From assembly GCA_944358305.1 (NCBI GenBank), contig CALVQK010000001.1:227103-268750 (forward strand): a DNA stretch of 41,648 nucleotides, read 5' to 3'. Below the pieces are notes generated by a model. The model was given only the letters and a program-made list of their open reading frames with translations, was not told the DNA's origin and made no database searches. A program made the position numbers and the translations under genes. This stretch comes from an uncultured Bacilli bacterium. Its GTDB lineage: Bacteria > Bacillota_I > Bacilli_A > RF39 > UBA660. The number at the start of each line of letters is the position of its first letter. Position 1 is the first letter of the stretch. Positions 1 to 6,031 of this stretch are shown piece by piece.

Positions 1-914
1 GAGCCTTACTTCAAGTAATACCTAGTGAAGATGAATTTCCTTATACAATTAGAGTCGTATCAGAAATATTAGAAAGTAATGGTAGTAGTTCGCAAGCATC
101 AATCTGTGCTGGTTGTATGAGTCTAATGGCAGCAGGTGTCCCAATTAAAGCTCCAGTTGCAGGTATTGCTATGGGTCTTATTACAAGCGATGATGATTAT
201 ACGATCCTAACTGATATAGCAGGTATGGAAGACCATTTAGGTGACATGGACTTTAAAGTAGCAGGAACACGTGATGGTATAACTGCTTTACAAATGGATA
301 TTAAAATAAAAGGAGTTACTAAGGAAATATTAAAAGAAGCCTTAGAGCAAGCTCGTAAAGCAAGATTACAAATCCTTGATGTTATTAAAAAACAAATACC
401 TGAGCCTCGTAAAGAAGTTTCTAAATATGCTCCTAAAACTAAAATATTCTATATTTCTCCATCCAAAATCAGAGATGTTATAGGTAAAGGCGGAGAAATG
501 ATTACCAAAATTATTTGTGATGCTAGTAATGTTAATGATGTTAATAGTATTGGTGCAGTTAAAGTAGATTTAGAAGATGATGGTAGAGTAATTGTTTACC
601 ATACAGATCAGGATGTTATAGATAAAACAGTTAAAATGATCGAAGATGTAGCAAGAGAAGTAGAAGTAGGTAAAACCTATGAAGCTAAAGTAGTCGCTAT
701 CCATGACTTTGGTTGTTTTGTAGAAGTATGGCCAGGTTGTGAAGGATTAGTTCATGTATCGCAATTAGATACTAAACGTGTTGAAAGAGTAGAAGACGTT
801 GTAAAAGTAGGAGACACTATTTTAGTAAAAGCAATGGGTAAAGATAAAAAAGGTAAAGAAAACTTTTCAAGAAAAGAAGTATTATTAGATATGAAAAAGA
901 AGAAGTCTAAATAA
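1..914 (+). CDS. pnp: Polyribonucleotide nucleotidyltransferase (PNPase), 5'-truncated by the window
   Basis: Phosphorolytic 3'-5' exoribonuclease that degrades RNA to nucleoside diphosphates, working in the cytoplasm with the RNA decay machinery. The reading frame is open from base 3, so the start lies outside the window. What remains is the end of the second RNase PH-like core domain ([16 protein letters not shown], then [16 protein letters not shown]), a KH domain carrying the diagnostic IGKGGEMI loop, and a C-terminal S1 domain ([14 protein letters not shown], then GLVHVSQL). The domain order is exactly that of PNPase and the C-terminus is complete. The gene ends in a strong hairpin terminator, and its stop region overlaps by 8 bases the convergent toxN gene. 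Nothing looks damaged. Confidence 0.97.
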   Translation, partial: ALLQVIPSEDEFPYTIRVVSEILESNGSSSQASICAGCMSLMAAGVPIKAPVAGIAMGLITSDDDYTILTDIAGMEDHLGDMDFKVAGTRDGITALQMDIKIKGVTKEILKEALEQARKARLQILDVIKKQIPEPRKEVSKYAPKTKIFYISPSKIRDVIGKGGEMITKIICDASNVNDVNSIGAVKVDLEDDGRVIVYHTDQDVIDKTVKMIEDVAREVEVGKTYEAKVVAIHDFGCFVEVWPGCEGLVHVSQLDTKRVERVEDVVKVGDTILVKAMGKDKKGKENFSRKEVLLDMKKKKSK

Positions 915-929
915 AGATTTCTTCTTTTT
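894..929. terminator. Bidirectional terminator between pnp and toxN
   Basis: A-rich arm 894-908 pairs with T-rich arm 915-929 across a 6-base loop, about 15 pairs with one mismatch, ending in TTTTT. The A-run on the opposite side gives a U-tract for the minus strand as well, so it can end both convergent genes. Confidence 0.75.
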
Positions 930-1404
930 GGTATTCTTTACATTTTTCTTCTAATAATTTAAAGTCACAGCATCTTTCTTTATTTCTTTCGGGCAAATAA
1001 TCTTTATCGTATTGCAACATAAATCTTTTAACCTTACTTAAAAGTTTTCTTTTATTATCATTTAAGAAAGTAGTTTGATTTATAATTAGATTTCTATATT
1101 TTTCTTCTTTAATTAAAGGTAAAACTTCTGTTAAACAAGATGGTGGAGTAGGAATCATATTATTAATATTAACAATCCCTAATTCACCATCTTTAATCTT
1201 AAATATATCAATTGCTTTTTCATTCATTGTTAAATGCTTAGGTTTAGGACTGGCAAGTGGTGCAAAGTAAGTCTGATTGTTAAAAGTATATACGACACCT
1301 ATATATGGTCTCGTTTTTCTTTTGTTATAAGCAATTCGTTTATCATATTCTCTTAAATAATTAATATAACTATCATCTATATAGTATATCTTTAATGTTT
1401 TCAC
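907..1404 (-). CDS. toxN: ToxN/AbiQ-family endoribonuclease toxin of a type III toxin-antitoxin system
   Basis: Predicted sequence-specific endoribonuclease inhibited by direct binding of a repeat RNA. The 165-residue length fits ToxN/AbiQ (about 170). Family-like blocks are visible: [13 protein letters not shown] at the N-terminus, [20 protein letters not shown] followed by SPKPKH (the conserved S-P-K active-site region), then [15 protein letters not shown] place the start at GTG 1404-1402 because GGAGG sits 5 bases upstream; a longer in-frame start at 1452 would put coding sequence through the terminator hairpin and has no ribosome site. Upstream on the same strand lie the terminator, three 36-nt repeats and a promoter, the classic toxI-toxN order. 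Such systems act in phage abortive infection and plasmid maintenance. Identification rests on motif recognition plus this architecture. Confidence 0.9.
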   Translation of the reverse strand: MKTLKIYYIDDSYINYLREYDKRIAYNKRKTRPYIGVVYTFNNQTYFAPLASPKPKHLTMNEKAIDIFKIKDGELGIVNINNMIPTPPSCLTEVLPLIKEEKYRNLIINQTTFLNDNKRKLLSKVKRFMLQYDKDYLPERNKERCCDFKLLEEKCKEYQKEEIFI

Positions 1405-1417
1405 TAGAACCTCCAAT

Positions 1418-1450
1418 AAATAAAGGACGACTCTACTTAAAGAATCGCCC
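1418..1450 (-). terminator. Intrinsic terminator between toxI repeats and toxN
   Basis: On the minus strand GGGCGATTCT pairs with AGAGTCGTCC around a 6-base loop (10 pairs including two G-T), followed by TTTATTT. In known type III loci a leaky terminator at this place keeps antitoxin RNA in excess over toxin mRNA. Confidence 0.8.
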
Positions 1451-1565
1451 ACTTTTTTAGCTCCCTACTAAGGCAAGGGTATTCCAACTTTTTTAGCTCC
1501 CTACTAAGGCAAGGGTATTCCAACTTTTTTAGCTCCCTACTAAGGCAAGGGTATTCCAACTTTTT
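1451..1565 (-). ncRNA. toxI: ToxI antitoxin RNA: three tandem 36-nt repeats plus a partial copy
   Basis: Three identical direct repeats with a 36-base period start at 1451, 1487 and 1523 and are followed by a partial fourth (1559-1565). Read on the minus strand, each unit contains CCCU...AGGG arms whose loop carries UUAG, able to pair with CUAA just after the stem. That is an H-type pseudoknot, the fold known for ToxI units. The array sits between a minus-strand promoter and the terminator before toxN. ToxN is expected to cut the precursor into single units that then bind and inhibit the toxin. Repeat length and copy number fit the ToxIN family (34-36 nt, about 3-5 copies). Confidence 0.9.
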
Positions 1566-1594
1566 AATATTAGATTTGTAACTAATATGCTCAT

Positions 1595-1623
1595 ATTATA
1601 TCAAGAAAATTGTACTTTGTAAA
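1595..1623 (-). promoter_or_regulatory. toxI-toxN promoter
   Basis: Minus-strand TTTACA (1623-1618), 17-base spacer, TATAAT (1600-1595), about 30 bases before the first repeat. A near-consensus sigma-A promoter, as expected for a strongly expressed antitoxin RNA. It overlaps the divergent promoter of the next gene. Confidence 0.8.
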
Positions 1624-1638
1624 CATTTTTGATATAAT
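1610..1638 (+). promoter_or_regulatory. Promoter for the unknown gene-xer operon
   Basis: TTGTAC (1610-1615), 17-base spacer, TATAAT (1633-1638), 22 bases before the ATG at 1660. It physically overlaps the divergent toxI promoter, so the two may compete for polymerase. Confidence 0.65.
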
Positions 1639-1659
1639 CTTTAATAGAAGGTGATATAT

Positions 1660-2460
1660 ATGGCAAAACACTACGATTTAGTAGGATCTGTTTATGATAA
1701 GCACACAAAAAAATTTCAGGAAGAAGAAATTATAAAAGTTCCAGGTGAATCTTTAAACTCTCTAGATAGTATTGATAAATTTACTGCTGGCTTTTCTGGC
1801 TTTTATGCTCTTAATGAAAGCTTAAATGAAAAGTACCATGCTAAAAATACTTTTTCTATTAGAGTTACAACTGATGATGGCAAAACTTATTATCATAGCG
1901 TTATTTATAATAAGCCTGATTTAGTCAAGATAGCAAGTTCCCTAAAAACTAGCAAAGTTCGTACTACACATGCCTATCGTACAGTTAAACTTTATACCGG
2001 AAATAACGATTTATTTTTAGATGCTTGGCTTGATGTAGAAAAGAAAATAATAGAGAAAGATAGAGAATGGTTATATAGAGTATTTGGTGAAAAAAATAGT
2101 TATTCTACTTTAATTAACAGATATATAAATGGTGATACTTTTGACAGTGAATCTAGCAGTGTACTGTTAGAATTAGAAGATGCTTTCAAAGAATATGAAG
2201 TATTTAGAAAATACCTTACTAATAAAGATAAAAATATAGTTAGAAACTTAAATGTACCTACTTCCAATGTTCCTTCAGAAACTACTTTAGAACCAATAGA
2301 AAGAAAATATACTGGCTCTCTTAACTTTATATCTTTAGACGATGATGATGAAGATGAGGACAGATATGATAAAGAAGAATTTTTTGATGAAGATGAAATA
2401 AGAATGATGAGTGATGGAGATGAAAATGTACCTTATCATTTTACAGGTAGAAAAATATGA
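1660..2460 (+). CDS. Hypothetical protein with acidic C-terminal region
   Basis: I do not recognise this 266-residue protein. It looks soluble, with no signal peptide or membrane segment. The N-terminal half reads like a compact alpha/beta domain (KHYDLVGSVYDKHTKKF, later TTDDGKTYYHSVIYN). The middle is helical and charged, and the C-terminal part is very acidic, with the run LDDDDEDEDRYDKEEFFDED. The start is ATG 1660, 6 bases after an AAGGTG ribosome site; the GTG at 1651 overlaps that site and is less likely. The stop overlaps the start of the Xer recombinase gene by 4 bases (ATGA), so the two are translationally coupled and could act together, but that is inference only. Confidence 0.75.
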   Translation: MAKHYDLVGSVYDKHTKKFQEEEIIKVPGESLNSLDSIDKFTAGFSGFYALNESLNEKYHAKNTFSIRVTTDDGKTYYHSVIYNKPDLVKIASSLKTSKVRTTHAYRTVKLYTGNNDLFLDAWLDVEKKIIEKDREWLYRVFGEKNSYSTLINRYINGDTFDSESSSVLLELEDAFKEYEVFRKYLTNKDKNIVRNLNVPTSNVPSETTLEPIERKYTGSLNFISLDDDDEDEDRYDKEEFFDEDEIRMMSDGDENVPYHFTGRKI

Positions 2461-3347
2461 AAGAACTTCCCATGTATTTAGAATATCTAGAATATGAAAG
2501 ACATTACTCTAGATATACGATAGATAATTACGAAAGAGATATAGAAGAGTTTTTAAAATATTTAGAAAAAGAGAATATTAACTATTTAAAATTAGAATAT
2601 AGTGATATAAGACTTTATTTAATGCATTTAAAAGATGAAAAACGTGAGAAGTCTACTTCTATTAGTAGAAAACTTAGTGCCCTTAGAAGTTATTATAAAT
2701 ATCTCTGTAATAACAACAAAGTTAAAAGTAATCTCTTTTCTTTAATATCATCTCCTAAGAAAGAACAAAAACTGCCTAGATATTTTGAATATAATGAGTT
2801 AGAAGAGTTGTTTAGTGTTCCAGATCTAAATACTGCTCTTGGTCAAAGAGATAGATTAATATTAGAAATTATGTATGCCACAGGAATAAGAGTAGGAGAG
2901 TTAGTTAAAATAGAATTAAAAGATATTAATAAAAGCGAAAGGACTATTTTAATCCATGGAAAAGGTAGTAAAGAACGTATTGTTAATTATGGAGAATATG
3001 CTAGTGATATTTTAGGAATGTACTTAAATAACGGTTATAAAGAATTGAATAAGTTTAATAGTAATTATTTAATCTTAAATAATCAGGGAAGGGCTATAAC
3101 AGAACGAGGTATTAGATATATACTTACTAATTTAATAAAAAAGACATCACTTCATAAAAACATATCTCCTCATATGTTAAGACATTCCTTTGCAACACAC
3201 TTGTTAAATGAAGGCTGTGATATATTATCAGTTAAGGAACTATTAGGACATGAAAGTATTAGTTCTACACAAATATATACTCATATTACTAATGATAGAC
3301 TAAAAGAAGTATATCTCCACAGTTTTCCTAAAAGAGATATAAAATAA
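2457..3347 (+). CDS. Tyrosine recombinase XerC/XerD family
   Basis: Site-specific recombinase of the Xer type, which resolves chromosome dimers at dif with a partner recombinase. At 296 residues it has the usual Xer length. An N-terminal SAM-like core-binding domain covers about residues 1-95 and the catalytic domain about 105-290. All catalytic residues are present: R145 in ATGIRVGEL, K169 in HGKGSKER, H239 and R242 in SPHMLRHSF, H265 in LLGHESI and Y274 in TQIYTH. It starts inside the stop of the preceding gene (ATGA). A second Xer protein is encoded at 36509-37411, so the genome could have a XerC/XerD pair. Which of the two is XerC cannot be settled by eye. Confidence 0.9.
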   Translation: MKELPMYLEYLEYERHYSRYTIDNYERDIEEFLKYLEKENINYLKLEYSDIRLYLMHLKDEKREKSTSISRKLSALRSYYKYLCNNNKVKSNLFSLISSPKKEQKLPRYFEYNELEELFSVPDLNTALGQRDRLILEIMYATGIRVGELVKIELKDINKSERTILIHGKGSKERIVNYGEYASDILGMYLNNGYKELNKFNSNYLILNNQGRAITERGIRYILTNLIKKTSLHKNISPHMLRHSFATHLLNEGCDILSVKELLGHESISSTQIYTHITNDRLKEVYLHSFPKRDIK

Positions 3348-3368
3348 TTATAAACTTTATCTTTTTAC

Positions 3369-3397
3369 TTGAATAAATGGACTTTATGTGTTAAAAT
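3369..3397 (+). promoter_or_regulatory. Promoter of a candidate small RNA
   Basis: TTGAAT (3369-3374), 17-base spacer, TAAAAT (3392-3397), in the gap after xer. No coding frame follows before the terminator at 3452, so a short non-coding transcript is expected. Confidence 0.55.
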
Positions 3398-3403
3398 AAT
3401 AAT

Positions 3404-3479
3404 GGATAAAAATTAATTATCCTTTCACAGTAGCTCCAGAAATAAACTTTTGAAAACTAGATTATCTAGTTTTCTTTTT
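3404..3479 (+). ncRNA. Candidate small RNA (~75 nt) with its own promoter and terminator
   Basis: The segment lies between a sigma-A-like promoter and an intrinsic terminator and holds no plausible ORF with a ribosome site. At its 5' end GGATAA (3404-3409) can pair with TTATCC (3417-3422). An unstructured middle and the terminator hairpin follow. I do not recognise an Rfam class. It might instead be a leader whose transcription continues into the downstream permease, but that gene has its own promoter at 3518-3546. Confidence 0.4.
3452..3479 (+). terminator. Intrinsic terminator of the candidate small RNA
   Basis: GAAAACTAGA (3452-3461) pairs perfectly with TCTAGTTTTC (3465-3474) across a 3-base loop and is followed by TTTTT. 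Confidence 0.8.
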
Positions 3480-3517
3480 GTATTGTTTGGAATAAAATGT
3501 TAATACTATTAGTATAA

Positions 3518-3546
3518 TTTACACTGTTTATTAAATATGTTAAAAT
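3518..3546 (+). promoter_or_regulatory. Promoter of the AI-2E family permease gene
   Basis: TTTACA (3518-3523), 17-base spacer, TAAAAT (3541-3546). The predicted start point falls just before AAGGAGGT (3553-3560), giving a very short 5' leader. Confidence 0.65.
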
Positions 3547-3566
3547 AAAGCCAAGGAGGTTATATT

Positions 3567-4772
3567 ATGTTTCGTAAAAATAATAAATTTGATGAATTAG
3601 ATTATAAAGCAATTAATAAGTTCTTTTATACTTCAAATAATCTTTTAAATTTAGCTATTATTTTAGTTATTGTTCTAGCCATATTACTAGCAACTTATCT
3701 AATAAAAGAATGGAATATTTTAGGTATTATAGGTACAATTTTATCTGTGATTTCTCCTGTCTTTATTGGTTTTATTATTGCCTGGCTATTAGATCCTATT
3801 GCCACTAGATTCGCAAAAAAAATGCCTCGTGTTCTAGCTTGCATTCTTACATATCTAATTATTTTTGGAGGTATTATTTTAATACTTGCATTTACAGTTC
3901 CAACATTTTCAAGTGGTATTAGTGATATAGTTTCTGTTGTTCCTGATATAGTAGATAATGTTCAAGACTTCGCTGGAGATTTTTTAGAAAATCTTGGGGA
4001 TGGTAAACAGATAGAAAGTTATAAAGATACTTTACTTACTAGAATCGAAGAAGTTGGTAGTAGTTTAGTTAATACTCTACCTAATACCATTTGGAATTTT
4101 GGAAGAGGAGTTGTTAGTGGTGCTACTAATATTGTCCTTGGACTTATGATAGGCTTCTACTTATTATTTGATTTTCGTAAATTTCAAGGCCATCTTTTAA
4201 GTATTATCCCTAAAGACTGGCACAAAGGTGCTAAAGACTTGATGAACCGTATCAATGGTAAACTTAGAAGCTATGTGGGTGGTGTTTTACTAATAATGCT
4301 TCTAGTCTTTATTACCCAATCAATTGGCTTTTCTCTTGCAGGGCTTAGTGCTCCATTCTTATTTGCTCTATTCTGTGCTATCACCGATGTTATTCCATAT
4401 ATTGGTCCATGGATAGGAGGAGCACCTGCAGTTATTGTTGGCTTTACAATAGATCCTATGGTAGGTGTATTTTGCCTTGTATCAGTATTAGTTTGCCAAC
4501 TTCTTGAAAATAATTTTTATCAGCCTTTAATTATGGGTAAAACAATGAAATTACATCCAGTTACAATCATGTTAGGCCTCTTGATTTTTAACTATTTCTT
4601 TGGTATGATAGGAATGATAGTTGCAACACCTCTAATTGCAACAATTAAGATAATTTTTGAATTTATTATGGAAAATACTACTTTAGGAGAAAAGTTTAGT
4701 AACTATCAAGAAAATAATAAGAAAACAATGAAAGAAAAGAGTACAGAAGAAAGTCTTATAGAAGAGAGTTAA
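3567..4772 (+). CDS. AI-2E family transporter (UPF0118/PerM-like permease)
   Basis: Multi-pass inner membrane protein of the AI-2E transporter family, whose members have been linked to autoinducer export, sodium-proton exchange or unknown transport. The 401-residue length is typical. Hydrophobic segments lie near the N-terminus (LLNLAIILVIVLAILLATYL, then a second around IIGTILSVISPVFIGFIIAW) and continue in the C-terminal half, which has the family-like ITDVIPYIGPWIGG stretch, LLENNFYQPLIMGKTMKLHP and a GMIGMIVATPL segment. An extracytoplasmic region lies in between (about residues 115-180). A strong AAGGAGGT site precedes ATG 3567. The last codons double as the 5' half of the T-box leader for the next operon. 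The substrate cannot be told from sequence. Confidence 0.88.
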   Translation: MFRKNNKFDELDYKAINKFFYTSNNLLNLAIILVIVLAILLATYLIKEWNILGIIGTILSVISPVFIGFIIAWLLDPIATRFAKKMPRVLACILTYLIIFGGIILILAFTVPTFSSGISDIVSVVPDIVDNVQDFAGDFLENLGDGKQIESYKDTLLTRIEEVGSSLVNTLPNTIWNFGRGVVSGATNIVLGLMIGFYLLFDFRKFQGHLLSIIPKDWHKGAKDLMNRINGKLRSYVGGVLLIMLLVFITQSIGFSLAGLSAPFLFALFCAITDVIPYIGPWIGGAPAVIVGFTIDPMVGVFCLVSVLVCQLLENNFYQPLIMGKTMKLHPVTIMLGLLIFNYFFGMIGMIVATPLIATIKIIFEFIMENTTLGEKFSNYQENNKKTMKEKSTEESLIEES

Positions 4773-4904
4773 TGGTTGGTGGAAATTAACTAAGATTCTT
4801 TTGGAAAGCTAGTTCTAGAGTTTTGTAGGGATGACCTTTATCATTAATTAAGACCAAAGTAGGATGGTAACGTGTATTATACACTCCTACAGTGGTCTTT
4901 TTTA
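4722..4904 (+). promoter_or_regulatory. T-box leader, probable alanine specifier GCU
   Basis: tRNA-sensing leader of the kinase-kinase-alaS-holA operon. Stem I is visible: an AGTA motif at 4740-4743; AGAAAGTCTT (4749-4758) pairing with AAGATTCTTT; the distal arm AGTTAAT/ATTAACT (4767-4791) closing the typical GGTTGGTGGAA loop; and on the 3' side GCT at 4808-4810 followed by A, which reads as an alanine specifier. The T-box sequence GGATGGTAACGTG is at 4862-4874. The terminator pairs AAGACCA (4850-4856) with TGGTCTT (4892-4898) and TAGGA with TCCTA around an inner hairpin, ending in TTTTTT. Uncharged tRNA-Ala should favour read-through. The 5' half overlaps the upstream coding sequence. Confidence 0.8.
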
Positions 4905-4927
4905 TGTAATTTTAGGAGTTGGTTTAG

Positions 4928-5476
4928 ATGAAAATATTTTTATTAGCAGGTAAAGCAGGTAGTGGTAAAGATTTATTAGGAAGTTATATGAAAACTAAAT
5001 ATGATTTTAAAGGAGATAGTGCCTGTATTCTCCATATAACAACACCTTTATATGAATATGCTAAAAATTATTTCAGTTGGAATGGTGATATGCGAGAAAA
5101 ACCTAGAGAATTCTTACAAGAGATGGGTATCGAAGTTATAAAAAACACTCTTCACAAAGAAACATTTTTAGTGGATAGATTATGTGAAGATATAGATATA
5201 TTAAAACATTATTTTTCTGTTTTTATTATTACTGATGGTAGACTTGTAAGCGAATTTAATCTTTTAAGAGAAAGATTTCCTGATATAAAAATAATTCATG
5301 TTATCCGTGATAACTATAATAACAATTTAACTGATAAAGAGAAAAATCATATCACAGAAACTGATATGGAAAATTATAAAGATTATGATTATGTAATAGA
5401 AAATACCACTAAAGAGCATTTATTTAAAGAAGCTGATAAAATTATGGATGATGAAAGTGAGGTCGAATTACTTTGA
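4928..5476 (+). CDS. P-loop kinase, deoxynucleoside-monophosphate-kinase-like
   Basis: A 182-residue P-loop NTPase with an N-terminal Walker A motif GKAGSGKD immediately after a hydrophobic strand (KIFLLA). IITDGRLVSEFNLL resembles the central region of (deoxy)nucleoside monophosphate kinases and dephospho-CoA-kinase-like proteins. The substrate is not determinable; a role in nucleotide phosphorylation is inference. It is the first gene after the T-box leader, with AGGAG 9 bases before ATG 4928. Its stop overlaps the next gene, another small P-loop kinase, by 4 bases. Two adjacent kinases in an alaS operon controlled by tRNA-Ala is unusual, and suggests either a functional link or simple read-through grouping. 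Confidence 0.7.
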   Translation: MKIFLLAGKAGSGKDLLGSYMKTKYDFKGDSACILHITTPLYEYAKNYFSWNGDMREKPREFLQEMGIEVIKNTLHKETFLVDRLCEDIDILKHYFSVFIITDGRLVSEFNLLRERFPDIKIIHVIRDNYNNNLTDKEKNHITETDMENYKDYDYVIENTTKEHLFKEADKIMDDESEVELL

Positions 5477-6030
5477 AAAAATTAATTGCAGTAGTTGGCA
5501 TGAGTGGAACAGGTAAAAGTGTTGCTACAACCTATCTAGAAGACCAAGGTTACAAAAAGATATATTTTGGAGGAGTAATTTATGATAAGATGAAAGAAGC
5601 TGGAATAGAAATTACTCCTGATAGTCAAAAAGAGTTTCGTGAAAATCTAAGAAAAGAGCATGGTATGGGAGTAGTTGCTAAACTTCTTCTTCCTAAAATA
5701 GAAGATGCTTATAATAAAGGAAATACTGTTTTAGATGGGTTATATTCATGGGATGAATATTTAATACTTAAAGAAAAGTTTAAAGATTTAAAATTAGTTT
5801 GTGTTTGCACAGATAAAAAAATTAGATATAATAGAGTTGAGTCAAGACCTGATAGACCTTTTAATCATGAAGATATCATTAAACGAGATATTGCTGAGAT
5901 TGAAAATTCTGCTAAAGGTGGTCCTATCGCTTATGCTGATTATTACATCTTAAATAATGGTAATTTAAGTGATTTTTATAAAAGATTAGAAGAAATACTT
6001 GAAAGTATAGAACAAGAAGGAGTGAAGTAA
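5473..6030 (+). CDS. AAA-family nucleotide kinase (UPF0200/dephospho-CoA-kinase-like)
   Basis: A 185-residue P-loop protein with Walker A GMSGTGKS at the N-terminus, then FGGVIYDKM and FRENLRKEHGMGVVA. This arrangement recalls the UPF0200 nucleotide kinase-like family. A lid-like segment RVESRPDRPF sits about two-thirds along. The substrate is unknown. The start is TTG at 5473, overlapping the preceding stop by 4 bases, with GAGG about 10 bases upstream. No in-frame ATG would preserve the P-loop strand. The gene ends one base before the alaS start, which indicates tight coupling and co-expression with alanyl-tRNA synthetase. Confidence 0.7.
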   Translation: MKKLIAVVGMSGTGKSVATTYLEDQGYKKIYFGGVIYDKMKEAGIEITPDSQKEFRENLRKEHGMGVVAKLLLPKIEDAYNKGNTVLDGLYSWDEYLILKEKFKDLKLVCVCTDKKIRYNRVESRPDRPFNHEDIIKRDIAEIENSAKGGPIAYADYYILNNGNLSDFYKRLEEILESIEQEGVK

Positions 6031-6031
6031 T

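Noticed and set aside
1405..1452. Longer toxN start at 1452
   Set aside because: It would code through the terminator hairpin and lacks a ribosome site, while GTG 1404 has GGAGG at the right distance.
1451..1565. 36-nt direct repeats as a CRISPR array
   Set aside because: The copies abut with no spacers and lie directly upstream of a ToxN-type gene with a promoter and terminator in type III toxin-antitoxin order.
2457..3347. Xer genes as integrases of a mobile element
   Set aside because: Size, domain layout and housekeeping neighbours fit chromosomal Xer proteins; no att-like repeats or phage genes are seen.
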